From Balanoglossus misakiensis (taxonomy: Eukaryota > Hemichordata), in the NCBI GenBank assembly GCA_040954595.2, contig CM082591.2, positions 2,418,001 to 2,482,000 on the forward strand: a DNA stretch of 64,000 bases, in the 5' to 3' direction. A program made the translations under genes and the position numbers. This document shows, piece after piece, positions 42,049 to 53,415 of the stretch. Positions within the stretch are counted from its first letter, which is position 1. Every line of letters starts with the position of its first letter. Under the pieces are notes generated by a model, which worked only from the letters and a program-made list of their open reading frames with translations, did not search any database and had not been told where the DNA came from.

Positions 42049-45000
42049 AAGCCGGACGGTTAGGCGGAAGCAGATAGAGAGAAAAGGTAAGAATGACATT
42101 GAGAGAGAGATAAGGATATCGACAATAAAACGCAAAATAAATGTTATTAGTCAGTGTGACAGACCCAACCGAGTCGAGTTCGAAGGCTGAACCCACTCAC
42201 AAGAGACCCGTATGCATCAACTGTCATTTTGAATTTCATGGCGACTGACTCCAACACGGTATATGGGACACGTGATTACTTCATATAGATCGAAAAGGTA
42301 ACGGGCCATGAGTTCTGGCCATGCATACAAATGGATTCGGAATCACCACCTAAGTCCCGCCAAAACCCATCAACACCTGTCAGCCTTTCGCACAAAAATC
42401 GGCTGAAGCGCAGACAGACGCAAGCGCGGAAAGTCGCGGGAAGCACGCGAGAATTTGTATCCCACATCTGTGACTTAGGCAAATCTCATCTCGCTTCGCG
42501 CGCAGACGATGGATTTATCATGCAAGTTTTAACTTTTAAAACGTTTAGATGAATCCTTTTTTACTTCAATACCACAACAGTGTTGTGTCGTTGCATCGTT
42601 TGAGTTTAATTGTAGCGCGCTCGAATTCCACGTGACCACGGCGAGTGACCTGAACGCGGGAGAACACGCTCGACGGGGTCACCTGTCACGTGTGTTAAGT
42701 TGGTTGAAGTAATTTGAAAGTTTCACTGCCACTTGCACGCGGTGACGACATATGCTGACGAACGGCTCGCGCGCCGCAAATGTGAAAATTTACGCGCTTT
42801 CCGTTGCAGTGCACGGTTCAATAAACGTTGCAACTCCACCGAGCAATTCTTGCAGCGGATATGAAAAGAACATTTCTGAAATTTCAATCAAGGACATTTC
42901 GACGTAAAATTGGAGAGAAAAGATTCGTTTTGAAGAGATAAATGTTGCAGGTGCGGCGGCCCGACACGATAACGTCACACAGCAAAGCTATTTTCTCGAT
43001 TACAAAAAAAATTTAAATCAACATACTCAGAGACCAATCAAATCAAAGCAAACGACATAGATGAATATCAAGCATTCTAAGAGGCTTACTGCAAAACAGG
43101 TACCACGGTAACATAGCCTTCGGCGTTAATAAGTTGAATGCTACCAACTGTGGTTATCCACTGTATTTTAGATGTATCTTCAATATCATGGTAAATTAGG
43201 AACCGTGTTCGGCAGAGTTCATCGCGCTTTGGGCAAATTGTTCATTTTCACCACAAAAAGGTCGAAAGATATACACTTGCCCTTTAACGCTGGCTCCAAT
43301 TTTGGACGACATCAATCAAAAATTGTACCAGCTATTGATTAGTTCTAAAAAATGTGTGCCCTTCGGCAAAAATTTAAACACTTTTGAAAATGTTCGCCTT
43401 CTTCTCGAAGGCGCGAGTTCAGCGTTTATTACGTGCCCTCGTTAAAGTAATTCCGTTTCATGGCTTTCGAGACAGATTCTTTTGTCTATTCATCAACATA
43501 GTATGGTAATATACACGTAATCTCACTGTATTGGTAGATAAGCCAGGAATAAACCAATGGCTATCATATTAATTTGACTCTATTTACAACGTTAATGCAT
43601 TTTTTGATTTATTGCATTTCACGTGCGTTTCTTGGTGTGAATTCGATGGCGCTGTCCAGTTTTCGCCTGAGTTGCAATCCGTTCGTTGTCTTTTTATGAA
43701 GGATTTGGGAATGGTTCAAAAACCGAGAAGAAATTTTCTTCCACTTCATAAATTATCACAAAAATGAAAGAATTTTCCCATGATGCTGTTAATATTTTAG
43801 TACAAGGTGCATGAAGAGACGAAGTTCAGTGAGTTGAAAGGAGAGCAGACAACAGGGCATGATAACTGAAACCAGAATATTGATTTGTTACCTAGAAAAA
43901 AGCGGGAAGAGATGGTAGCAACCTATTCGCCATTTTTGTGAGAAACCCACACTATTTGTTAAAGTGCAACAAGAGAGACGACGTTTAGCAGCGAGCAGTG
44001 GTTCAACAACCTTGAAAGTCAAACGACTTAGTGTAATATCGTCAACTGTAATTTCAACTGACCACTCCGACATTTTAATCATGTCGTTCACCCTTTGTTG
44101 TCGGCAGAATTATGGGTAATTTACCGCCACTTTCTGCCCACCTCGTCAAGACAAAAAGTGATATTTCCGAGCTTCAGATGTGAACAAGTGTTGTGTGGAC
44201 CAAATGGCGCGAGAATTTTGCATTGATGAAAAGGCACACAGCCCATATAATTATTTACGCTAGTTTAGAAGTTGAAAAAAAATCTGCGTCTCATTGGAGT
44301 GGTAAAACGAAGTTGATTTCATTAATAAAACGTTCGGTGATTTTAGCTGCCTGGGCAGAAACGGAAGTGGACTTTTAGAGCACAATTCGTTTCTGATTAC
44401 TTAGCCATAAACGATGGTCTTGAACTAAAAGAACCATTATTTTGAGCATTTTCGGCATAGAAAACCGACTAACCGCTTCATTACTCCGGGAGAGAGAATT
44501 TGCCAACGCGATTTGCAGGAACGGTTTTCCACAAAATTTCACCCATTCTCTCGACTTCCTCGGCGGTTGAAGACATTTGGATAACCATTTTGTGGTAGCT
44601 CTTTAAGAACACAATTGGGCGTCACGAAGGTGGCAGAAAGTAGATCCAAAGGCCAACAATTTTGTGATACAGTCTCTCAATTAGTGTTCACCGATAGTGC
44701 AGAACAAACGGGACCGCGAATATAGGCTGTCACTATTTTTTCTCAGCCGGCAATAATTTCATTAATTGACAGACATTCGAACCCTCATTTGACACAAATC
44801 AGTCCCAATCAGAGCGCGCGGTGATTAGTCTACCAATTATATAATTTCAGCTTCTTTTACGTCACGCTGTATTTTCCGCGATTAGCATATCATTTCCTTC
44901 AGCGCAAAGTTAAAGATTTCACTCATCTGGAGAAGTCACTATTAAAGGGACGGACACAGTCTCTCTCTCGCTTCCCCTTTTCCATTAATAATGTTTGATT

Positions 45001-45060
45001 CAAGACACCGTATGTTATTCTACATGTGGATATATAGTGAATGAACGTTCGACCACATAC

Positions 45061-45117
45061 CAGAGAGACGTTTTCTAATTTTTGAGGCCTGTCCGCCATC
45101 AAACGTCTTCCCGCCAT
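45061..45117 (-). CDS. Possible small first exon (ATGGCGGG start)
   Basis: ATG in strong context (AAAAATGGCGG) opens 19 codons (MAGRRLMADRPQKLENVSL) ending at a fair donor (CTCTG|GTATGT), phase 0. No downstream exon was identified. The AAAATGGCGG string is also a YY1-type binding motif, so this may be a regulatory site rather than a start codon. Confidence 0.17.
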
Positions 45118-46187
45118 TTTTTACAAGTGCTGCCATAAAATATTCAATGAATTTAATCTCTATTTTAAAATGCAACACAGCACTCTCTCCCTGCTCTCTG
45201 CAAAAGGTGCCACTTTGAATAATTAATAAAGCTATGGGTAATTTCACACGAAAATATATAGTGCTCGGGTTCCTTTTTGATAGAAAGGCATTGGAAGATA
45301 AAAACGTTTCTTGGCTGAAGAGGACGATGCTTTGTGTGGAAAGATGTATTACAGTCGCTGCGTCCAACATTGTAACAACTTTTGGAGACAACTTCATGCC
45401 GGTGAACCATGCGCTTGCGCACTTGGGTGCCAATTTCAAACATCCACAAACATTGTTGGCTGGCACCGTTTAACAATTTTCGCGCCTAAATTCCAAAATG
45501 TCGTTCAAAGCGCCTCTAAATGTAACACATATCTCAAAGAAGACGTGAAACAAAGATTCCGTCAGTTATCGTTTAAACACACCGGAAACTGATTTTGCTT
45601 TCCAGAAGGAAAATGTACGCTTACCCCAAGCTAACAAGCAAAATCTAATTTCAGTGCACATGAGCAGAACTTTCTTAGTCTGTAGGCCATGTTTAAAGTG
45701 CTGAGATTCTTAGCCTGTCGTGCGTAAGATTTCCGGCGGGAAATCGTTTGAAACAAAAATCTTTACACGGGAGAAAATTTTCCTCTGACGGCCACTGATG
45801 TTTGATCATTTTAGGTGGGTGGCAGTTTGACAATGGAACTGCCAGGATGGCATCATGATAGAGTATCATGCATGGAGGGTAGCTAAGAACATGCACTTCC
45901 TTTTACCGTCCAGCCACCCCTTTCTCTCACCGAATGACTCACCGATCGGCCTGTGAGGCAAACTAGCTCTAGTTATAATAAGACAAGTGTAAAACTTGTA
46001 AGTTTTGATGTTACATGGCATCGGTTGCCATGGGGGAATGACACGAATGGGGAAAAGTTGTCACTTGGTAATGAGTAACCGATTAATTTAATTCGCGTAA
46101 CAAATTGTGACAGCGTTATCTTTGACTTTCAATAAAGATTACAGTCTATCATGCCGCGAAAGTTCGGTAACAGTTACAACAGATGCA

Positions 46188-46250
46188 GTAGTGGTAGTGG
46201 TGGTGGTGGTGGTGGTGATGGTGGTGGTGGTGATGGTGGGGTTGGTGGTG
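46188..46250. repeat. (GGT)n microsatellite
   Basis: GGT triplets with occasional GAT interruptions. Confidence 0.9.
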
Positions 46251-48542
46251 ATCACATAGTAGGTTCTTTTATGATGATGCTATGATAACTTGTAAGACTG
46301 CGCGTGTAATGATAAAACTACGATTTGCTGTGATTTTCGACCATAAGCGGCGCGGTGGGCACGGGTAGATGTGCCTGCGATATCTCTGACTAATTATAAC
46401 CCATTCACGGTAAGACCTTAATTGCGAAGGGAAACTTGCTCCAATCATTTCCGCCCAGTGAATTGGAAGGGACTGTGAGATGAAAGCACTCCTCAGAAAC
46501 CATGCTAATCAGGCAGAAATCCCAAGCAAATGAATGGTGCAGATTTATCCGTGTATTTTTTTTACCTTCTGACACAGGCATAGTCACGATGAAGGAAATT
46601 AACCCGCCAAAAATAAACGGGGAGGGGAACGAATTGAAGGGAGAAATCACATGAGTATGATATTGTGTTATTGGCCTAATCTTGTCGAAATTCACTGCTT
46701 TTCTCATGCACCCATGCCCGAGAAAAATAACACTCCCGCTACGATTGTTTGCTTAATTAAGATCGGTTTGTGGAAGTCTTCATAGCGGAATGGCTCAAGA
46801 ATGGCGCTCGTTGGTCGACGCAATCAGCCAAAATAAGCCGAAGACAACGCGCCGTGAAAACATGGTGTTTTTTTTTGTTCGTGAGTTTGTTGCGCGTGCC
46901 AGCGATACGGGATCGGTGACCGAACCTAATGACGGCAGACGATGCGTCGCAGAAAAGTGACCGAATCATGTTGACAAAAATCCCTAATGATGCATGCTCA
47001 CGCGGCGTGATGAATATTGCTGAAAAATATGTCATCCAAACGGTCAGGCGACTTCAACGCGTGCAATTTGCGCCCAGCGCCGATAAGGGACGCCGATCCA
47101 ATCGGCGCTCAGCAGAGCAGAGAGAGAAAGTATAGACTCGTTACATGCACACATTAATGCCGGCAAGGTGGAAATCAATAAGCCACGAAAATATCCATGA
47201 AATTATGAAAATTGCGCGGCGGGCACACATACATGATTTGCCGCGTACGCGCGGAGATCTCGCGACGCGCGCCGCAAAGAAAACACTCGACGCGGGACAA
47301 GTCTCACCGGCTTCGCTCACAATTAGGGGACACAAACCGGAGTCGGTTAGAATTAAGTTGTACAATAAAACGCGGAGTGGCTAAATTGCTCTCTGTCAAC
47401 AACTTTATGGGGCCAATATCGGTGTATAGAATTCTTGTTGCGGTGTTCCCAGGAGTGCTCGATACAACATAGCCGGCGCACGGCGATACATCTCTTTCGG
47501 TAATTGATTTGGCGAATACCTCGAAGCGCTGCTCGCTCCACAGACCATTCGCACTACAGCGCCCCGAAAAACTCCTTCACCCAAGCTTTCTCCGTACGCA
47601 GGATAGCGTCCCAGCGGACCCAGAAATGCCCCTAGTCTGGAACAGCCGCTTAGAATCGAAGGGAAACAACAAAATTCAAGAAAGCGTTGAGAGTGCCAAC
47701 CATTTAATAACGCTCAAATTGTCAATTTTTTCGCATTCAATTTTTCGGTGACTGTGTTTTCCCCGAAGGCCAGTAAAAAGCCTTAAAACGTTGGGCCGGA
47801 ATTTTTATTCCGTAATTTGGCGACACAAATGAATCTATCGGCCTTCATGCGGCTCGATTACTAGCAACATTTTCACTCCTTTTCGTTTTCGCCACGCTGG
47901 ACAAATTGACGTTAAAACGCCTCAGTTACTAATGGATCGCGGTGACGGGGGCGCGAATCCACGCGCACTGCTCTGTCATTGGCGAAGGACCAAACCCCAA
48001 AGATTTCAGAGAAAAAAAGTCATTCCGAAAATCTGGTTTTCAAATTGCGCCTTAATTCAATTAAGCCATAATTGGATTGAATCGAATCAATTCGTTCCAG
48101 TAGCTGTCATTAGCTCATTAATCAAGCTGTGCATTGGCCGCCTTTGTTTGTATATCTGATTTACCGAATGTGGACAGGTATTCTCTAAAGGCAGTTTTAC
48201 TTTCGTGGTCGCAGTCATCACCTGGAGCGGAGTCTTCAAATATCTTAACACAGTGAGCAGCCCCGCAACCCGTTGTCTCAGTCCACTTAACTGAGCACAT
48301 GTTTTAATGTTTGAACATTGGGGTTTCATCCGAACTCAACTGTGCTGACAGACCCGCCGGGGTGTTGATTCCAAAACACCCATGATGTTTGCTACTACAC
48401 GGTCCACAATTAGTCATGCTAAATTCACGGTATCTATCTATTAATCTGTTGATTAATTGTGGGATTGACTCAACTATGTCATTTTTTTAAATGTCTTCCG
48501 GGAACTTCCACTGAGACACAGCTAACCATGGGCCACTACTTA

Positions 48543-48580
<38 letters not shown>

Positions 48581-48650
48581 AGGTCTGTCTGCCTGTCTGC
48601 CCCTGTCTTTCTGCGTGGGTTGCATGCCTGCCTGTCTGCACACATACATG
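48543..48650. repeat. (GTCT)n microsatellite
   Basis: Nine perfect GTCT units, then a decayed tail with CTGC variants. Confidence 0.93.
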
Positions 48651-49235
48651 CATGCATGAAGCTGTTATCTGAATGAGACTCGAATAGTTGGTTTGAAATG
48701 GAGAGTGAATGGATTTATGGGCTTATGGTTAGTTGGACGAATGGACGGATGGCTGGATGGATTGATGTTATGGGTGGAACGGTGTACTGATAGACGGGTT
48801 GGTAGCGGATAACTTGTTATTCTCTGTACCTGTCTATATACCTGTCAGCCTGGTTGTCTGTCTGCCATGCCTGCATCTCTGTCCGTCCTTCCGTCTGTGT
48901 GTCCCTCTCTGTCCCCATATAATCAAGGACTTAGGGAGTCACTTTAGACGATGATAGTAAGGGGTGACGGGATTAACCTAATTTTTGCGACCCACACCTC
49001 ACTATTACTGGAGTCTACCTGAGGATGTATTTGCCACAGGAAATATGTAGACGGAAATAATATTTTGGCCGGCACGAAAGAGAGGATTGGCAAACAAACA
49101 AACAAACTGGGTCAAAGGTTGGCGTGTCACAGATATACGAATTTGTCTATCTAGCATGGTTATAAAGGTGCGCGTCGTCCAGTCTGTGGGTGTGTGTCCC
49201 ATACGTCACAGTTTCTATTGAGCCAAAGTCGAACT

Positions 49236-49390
49236 GCTACAATGTACATCATTATTGAAAAGAGTGTGGTTGTTACTTTGAGGTACACTGTAGTGTAACT
49301 TCTACAATGTACATCATTGAAGACAAAATGTTTGTTACATTGTATTACAGTGTACATCATGGCGGACAATGCGTCGTTACTTTTTATCAC
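49236..49390. repeat. Degenerate tandem repeat, three copies
   Basis: The core ACAATGTACATCATT starts units at about 49239 and 49305, with a third, diverged core (CAGTGTACATCATGG) at about 49348. Each is followed by a GTTAC(A/T)TT element. Units shrink from about 66 to 46 bp. Confidence 0.7.
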
Positions 49391-50289
49391 ATTTCAAATT
49401 TACTTTGAAAAAGCATGTATTCGATGAACAGTAGAAATAACACTGATGGTGGGTTTATGGACGGAAAATTCGCACGTGTACAGATCAGATGACAATCCCC
49501 TTTTAAAACAGCGAAAGACAGCCAACGCACAGTGGCATGAAGAGACTGGATTACTCCAAGATACCCGAGGCTATTATATCCTCTACGGCCTTGCTGTGGA
49601 AAAGATAAGATGACCTTACTACAGAAGAAAATTGACTTCCAGATTCCCATCTCCGTTCCACAATCTATTTAGTTTGCCGTATGACTACTGGCGTTGTTGT
49701 TTTATCAAGTATATTTCCTGATCATTCCGCCGCCGTGCTCAACTCTCGGACAATTGCGCAGGAATTTTCTGCTTAGCGCAATCCAGTGACTCCCGACAAT
49801 TTCTCGAATTAGTCTCGGCACATGCTTGGCCTATTTGTCTGAGAGAACTGCTCTCTCGTTTTAGCGCGATGGATATTCCGCGTAGATTTTCATTCGACCC
49901 TCGTCGTTTAGGATATACGCGTTTTTTTGGTTTTGCCGCAAAAGGGTTGGGTGTCTGCGCTCGCGTTGGTTGTAATGACGCGTCGTAAAATCAAAGCTTG
50001 CCATTATTATTTCATGGCAATGTGGCGATTATAATACCATCTCGTCTCTTAAACTGGTACTATAGTATAATTAACTTTAATCATTTCAATCGTTTGTAAT
50101 GTGGTGCAATGATTATCAATTTGCGATACTTCTGACGCACATGTATTTCATGCTTTCTATATGTGGGTGGCGTTTTCCAGGGTAAGCACATTTTTATAAA
50201 AACAAATGTCTATACAATGTCTAACTATTGCTGAAATTATTCATGGTTTCACAACAAACCTTTGTCTAAATCGTCAGAATTTTTCCGCT

Positions 50290-50600
50290 GGAAATTTGAG
50301 TTGGTAATTTAATCAGACGACAGGTTGAAAATCCCCATGAATCATAATAGCTGTGGGCAGTGCATGTCCTCATTACCAATTGTGCAAAAACCTTCTTCTT
50401 TGTGAATAATTTTAACCGAGTATTCCGTTTCTCTGAAAGAAGGCACAAACTTTCGAAGGGGGTTCAAGAAAATGCAAATGTTCCCAACTTTGGGACGAAA
50501 AATTGGTCGTAAATATATAATTTTTGAGAGAGAAATTTGAGCGGGAAATGTGATCAAACGACAAGTAGATAATCCCCATGAATCATGATGGCTTACAGCT
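50290..50600. repeat. Diverged direct-repeat pair (about 70 bp each)
   Basis: Copies at 50290-50360 and 50531-50600 share GAAATTTGAG, ATCA(G/A)ACGACA and ATCCCCATGAATCAT with scattered differences; 241 bp apart. Confidence 0.7.
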
Positions 50601-50800
50601 ATACAGCTCATTGAATTTCCGCCTATCACATCACACTACTATTCACTTAATCAAACCATCGATATTCATATCTCTGGACCCAGTGTATGAATATAATATT
50701 TAAGTAGCCTCGGGGCGACGGGAGAATCCGAATTAAAATCGGCACGCTCAGGGGCATTACTTCCGCTTTGAGTGACTACTTTGTTCCCTGCCACAGACAA

Positions 50801-50988
50801 GCACTCACTCACAGGGCCGTGGTCTTTATACCGCTCCGCAGACGATAAAAAGTGTTCGAGCTTTTTTCTGGCGGGAAGGTACACAGCTACGTTGCACTCA
50901 CTCACAGGGCCGTGGTCTTTATACCGCTCCGCAGACGATAAAAAGTGTTCAAGTTTTTTTTTCTGGCGGGAAGGTACACAGCTACGTT
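50801..50988. repeat. 93-bp tandem duplication
   Basis: Copies at 50801-50893 and 50894-50988 are nearly identical, differing by a few substitutions and a longer T run in the second. Each carries one GGCGGGAA motif. Confidence 0.92.
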
Positions 50989-51583
50989 ACACCATTGTAT
51001 TTCAAAATAAGACACAGCTACAGTCTATTTCAAAATAGTTCCGGTCACAAAAACAAGGCTCGCTTGCGCTTTGTGCTCGATGACGGTGTACCGACAGAGC
51101 ACTACAATGTCACGATGGTTTGCTTTTTTCATACAAAAAAATCAGTGTACATTATACTCGTAATTCAAACGCGGGCATTGTTTTTCAGTTAGAAATAAAA
51201 CTCGTGGCCGCGTGGGCTTTTCAAAAGAAAAAACTTGACTACAACAACAAATCATGACGAGGCGACGCGTCGGTGATGCCCGCCATTTTACAATTCACGA
51301 TAGGCCGGAAAGTGCAGAACAATTGCCTCCAAACACAATACGATGAAAGTATGTCCCCGCCTTCGGTGATTGCAGCAGCCATGGCAACATAATTTTGGAG
51401 CCATTTATTCAAGAAAACCGCGAGATATGATAAATTCGGCTCCATTATAAAGCGTGATGGTGAAATATGTTACGCTGAACTATACTTAAAACTACATACA
51501 GTTGCGTGTTATTATTTGTGTCCACTATTCGCGCCTGAGTGTTCTTGAAATCAGTCGTGACTGGCATAACAATCGGGTGGAAA

Positions 51584-51775
51584 ATGGCGGGCGGTTCAGG
51601 ATACAATCGGAAGTCACCATTGAGGCAAAAGTTGAGTCATGTCACCGGGAGTGATAAAACTAATAAATATATCTGTAAACGATTTTTAATAAATGGTGTC
51701 CCATTTCGCGAGCCGACGGGGGACGCCGTCTGGAAATGGGGCCTGCGCAGTGCGTGGTGTCCACGGTTTGTTTGA
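51584..51775 (+). CDS. Open frame of 63 codons (ATGGCGGG start), unidentified
   Basis: Begins at ATG in strong context (GAAAATGGCGG). The peptide starts MAGGSGYNRKSPLRQKL and is basic with several Trp and Cys near its end. The opposite strand is also open across much of the stretch and no homology is recognised, so coding status is doubtful. Confidence 0.15.
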   Translation: MAGGSGYNRKSPLRQKLSHVTGSDKTNKYICKRFLINGVPFREPTGDAVWKWGLRSAWCPRFV

Positions 51776-52257
51776 CACCATAGGTGGTGGATGGCCGCCA
51801 CTGTTGCGAGTGAATTACCGTCTCGGCATGTCACCATTTATTCCGCACTTGTAGGAAATTAGACCAGGGGCGACACGGTAATTCTATGATTTGCGACTTG
51901 CTGTATCATTATATGCCAGCTCCGACGCTGAGTGTCAAGCTGGGAGAACGTTTGTTTCTGGGTTATTATAAAACAGCGCCGTGTCGAGTTTTTTTTGTTC
52001 TTGCAGAGAGCGTACAATACATTTGAACATGTGCAACCACCTGCAACTAGAATTTTAACGTTGTTTTTATGAATGATACTTTCTCTATGTTAGTTTTTTG
52101 CCTCTGTTCTCAATTTCGCCCCCCCTGGAAAGCAACCAGTGAAAAATTCAGAATTTCTTCGGTCACATAGTAGTCCCCAACATTGTTTTTTTTCTCCAGA
52201 AGTTCTCCAGACAACGCGCTCACATAATGAAATTCTAACTTTTCCATCCAAACGTCT

Positions 52258-52289
<32 letters not shown>

Positions 52290-52307
52290 AATCATCATCA
52301 TCATCAC
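52258..52307. repeat. (ATC)n microsatellite
   Basis: About 16 triplets with one ATA interruption. Confidence 0.95.
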
Positions 52308-53346
52308 CAAAAACAAACAAAACGAACAAAAATATCAGCCTTCTGCTTGTTTTATAACTGCCTGTCTGTCTGTGATCCCAACAAATGTATAAAACCTGAT
52401 GGACCTAGAATTATTGAGGAACTTCCAGCTGGGTCTCGAAGGAAACAAACCAATGACCCATTCCTTAGCAACGTGTCAACTGATTGACCTGCTCCTTAGT
52501 AACGTGTCAGCTGTGGTGCAAACTCTCCCCCTAACACATCGCGACGTTGTTTGACATTTCTGCATTTTACATTTTCCTGGAAATAAAACACATATATGAA
52601 CTGCTAGAATTTTCCACTATGCACTTCAAAATTCCCATACAACCCCATGCGCGCGATATTAATTTCACACCCCGTGCGTTTCAATTCGAATGCGGGGGAT
52701 ATTTATTCATGTGTAGTTTTTCTCTGACTTCATTTTTTTTTATTTTCAAAAAAGTTCTGCCGACACTGTCACGGCAGCGCAGCACCTGACTGACCCCGAT
52801 CCTACAAAATCAACAATTAATTCGCAACCGTCGAAATAATCGCCCTTGTCGCGGTCCGAGCTCGATTATCAGCCACCATCTTTGTCCTGTAATGATATCC
52901 AAATTGTCACGTTATTAGTACGCTTGCGTGGTTTTGTTAATGTTGCTCAATGTAATTTGTGAGTCGGTACTAGTAGACTATGCTCTTTACGCGTCCCACA
53001 GGACACGCGCTTGCATGATATACAGCTCCGGGAATGCCGCGCGCGCGCCGCGCACCATCGTTTCAAATGGCAGACTTATGCCACACCATTACTATGCACA
53101 GTTCGCTGGTGACTTTAATCGTCTGTTTTGGCGTTTCTTGTAAAATATGCATGAAAGTTATCATTTATGTTGGTCGAAGTAAGTCTTTGAACAAATTTTC
53201 AATGTCACTGAATATTATTGCTCGCACTTCGAGGTCTTAGTATAACCAGAGTGTCAGCAACGGTTCTCGTATTGCTTTTAGTAAGTGCTTCCAGAAATAG
53301 ACGAAAGAAGGCTTCAAAAAGACAACATAGACAACAGCATCCATGC

Positions 53347-53347
<1 letters not shown>

Positions 53348-53411
<64 letters not shown>

Positions 53412-53415
53412 AGAG
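53348..53415. repeat. (GA)n microsatellite with G run
   Basis: About 27 GA units followed by a run of nine G and a short GAGAGA tail. Confidence 0.95.

Larger units (their letters stand above)
36352..44730. other. Intergenic sequence, no supported gene
   Basis: Mixed AT-rich DNA and GC-richer patches (37.9-39.6 and 40.9-41.1 kb). Contains GTCT-type microsatellites at 40.85 and 41.98 kb and two CACGTG E-boxes near 42.63 and 42.69 kb. A stretch at 40550-40680 follows an acceptor-like TTCATTTTCAG and is open in all three forward frames for 26-49 codons, but no homology selects one, so no exon is called. Confidence 0.45.
45600..50800. other. Intergenic sequence, no supported gene
   Basis: Contains GGT and GTCT microsatellites, a degenerate triple repeat near 49.3 kb, a diverged repeat pair near 50.3/50.55 kb, and AT-rich homeodomain-type motif clusters (for example 48.05-48.18 kb). 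Open frames are short and overlap on both strands. Confidence 0.45.

Noticed and set aside
45020-45592. Overlapping open frames of 79-148 codons on both strands
   Set aside because: Both strands are open over the same DNA, with no homology, no consistent splice sites and no codon bias that favours one.
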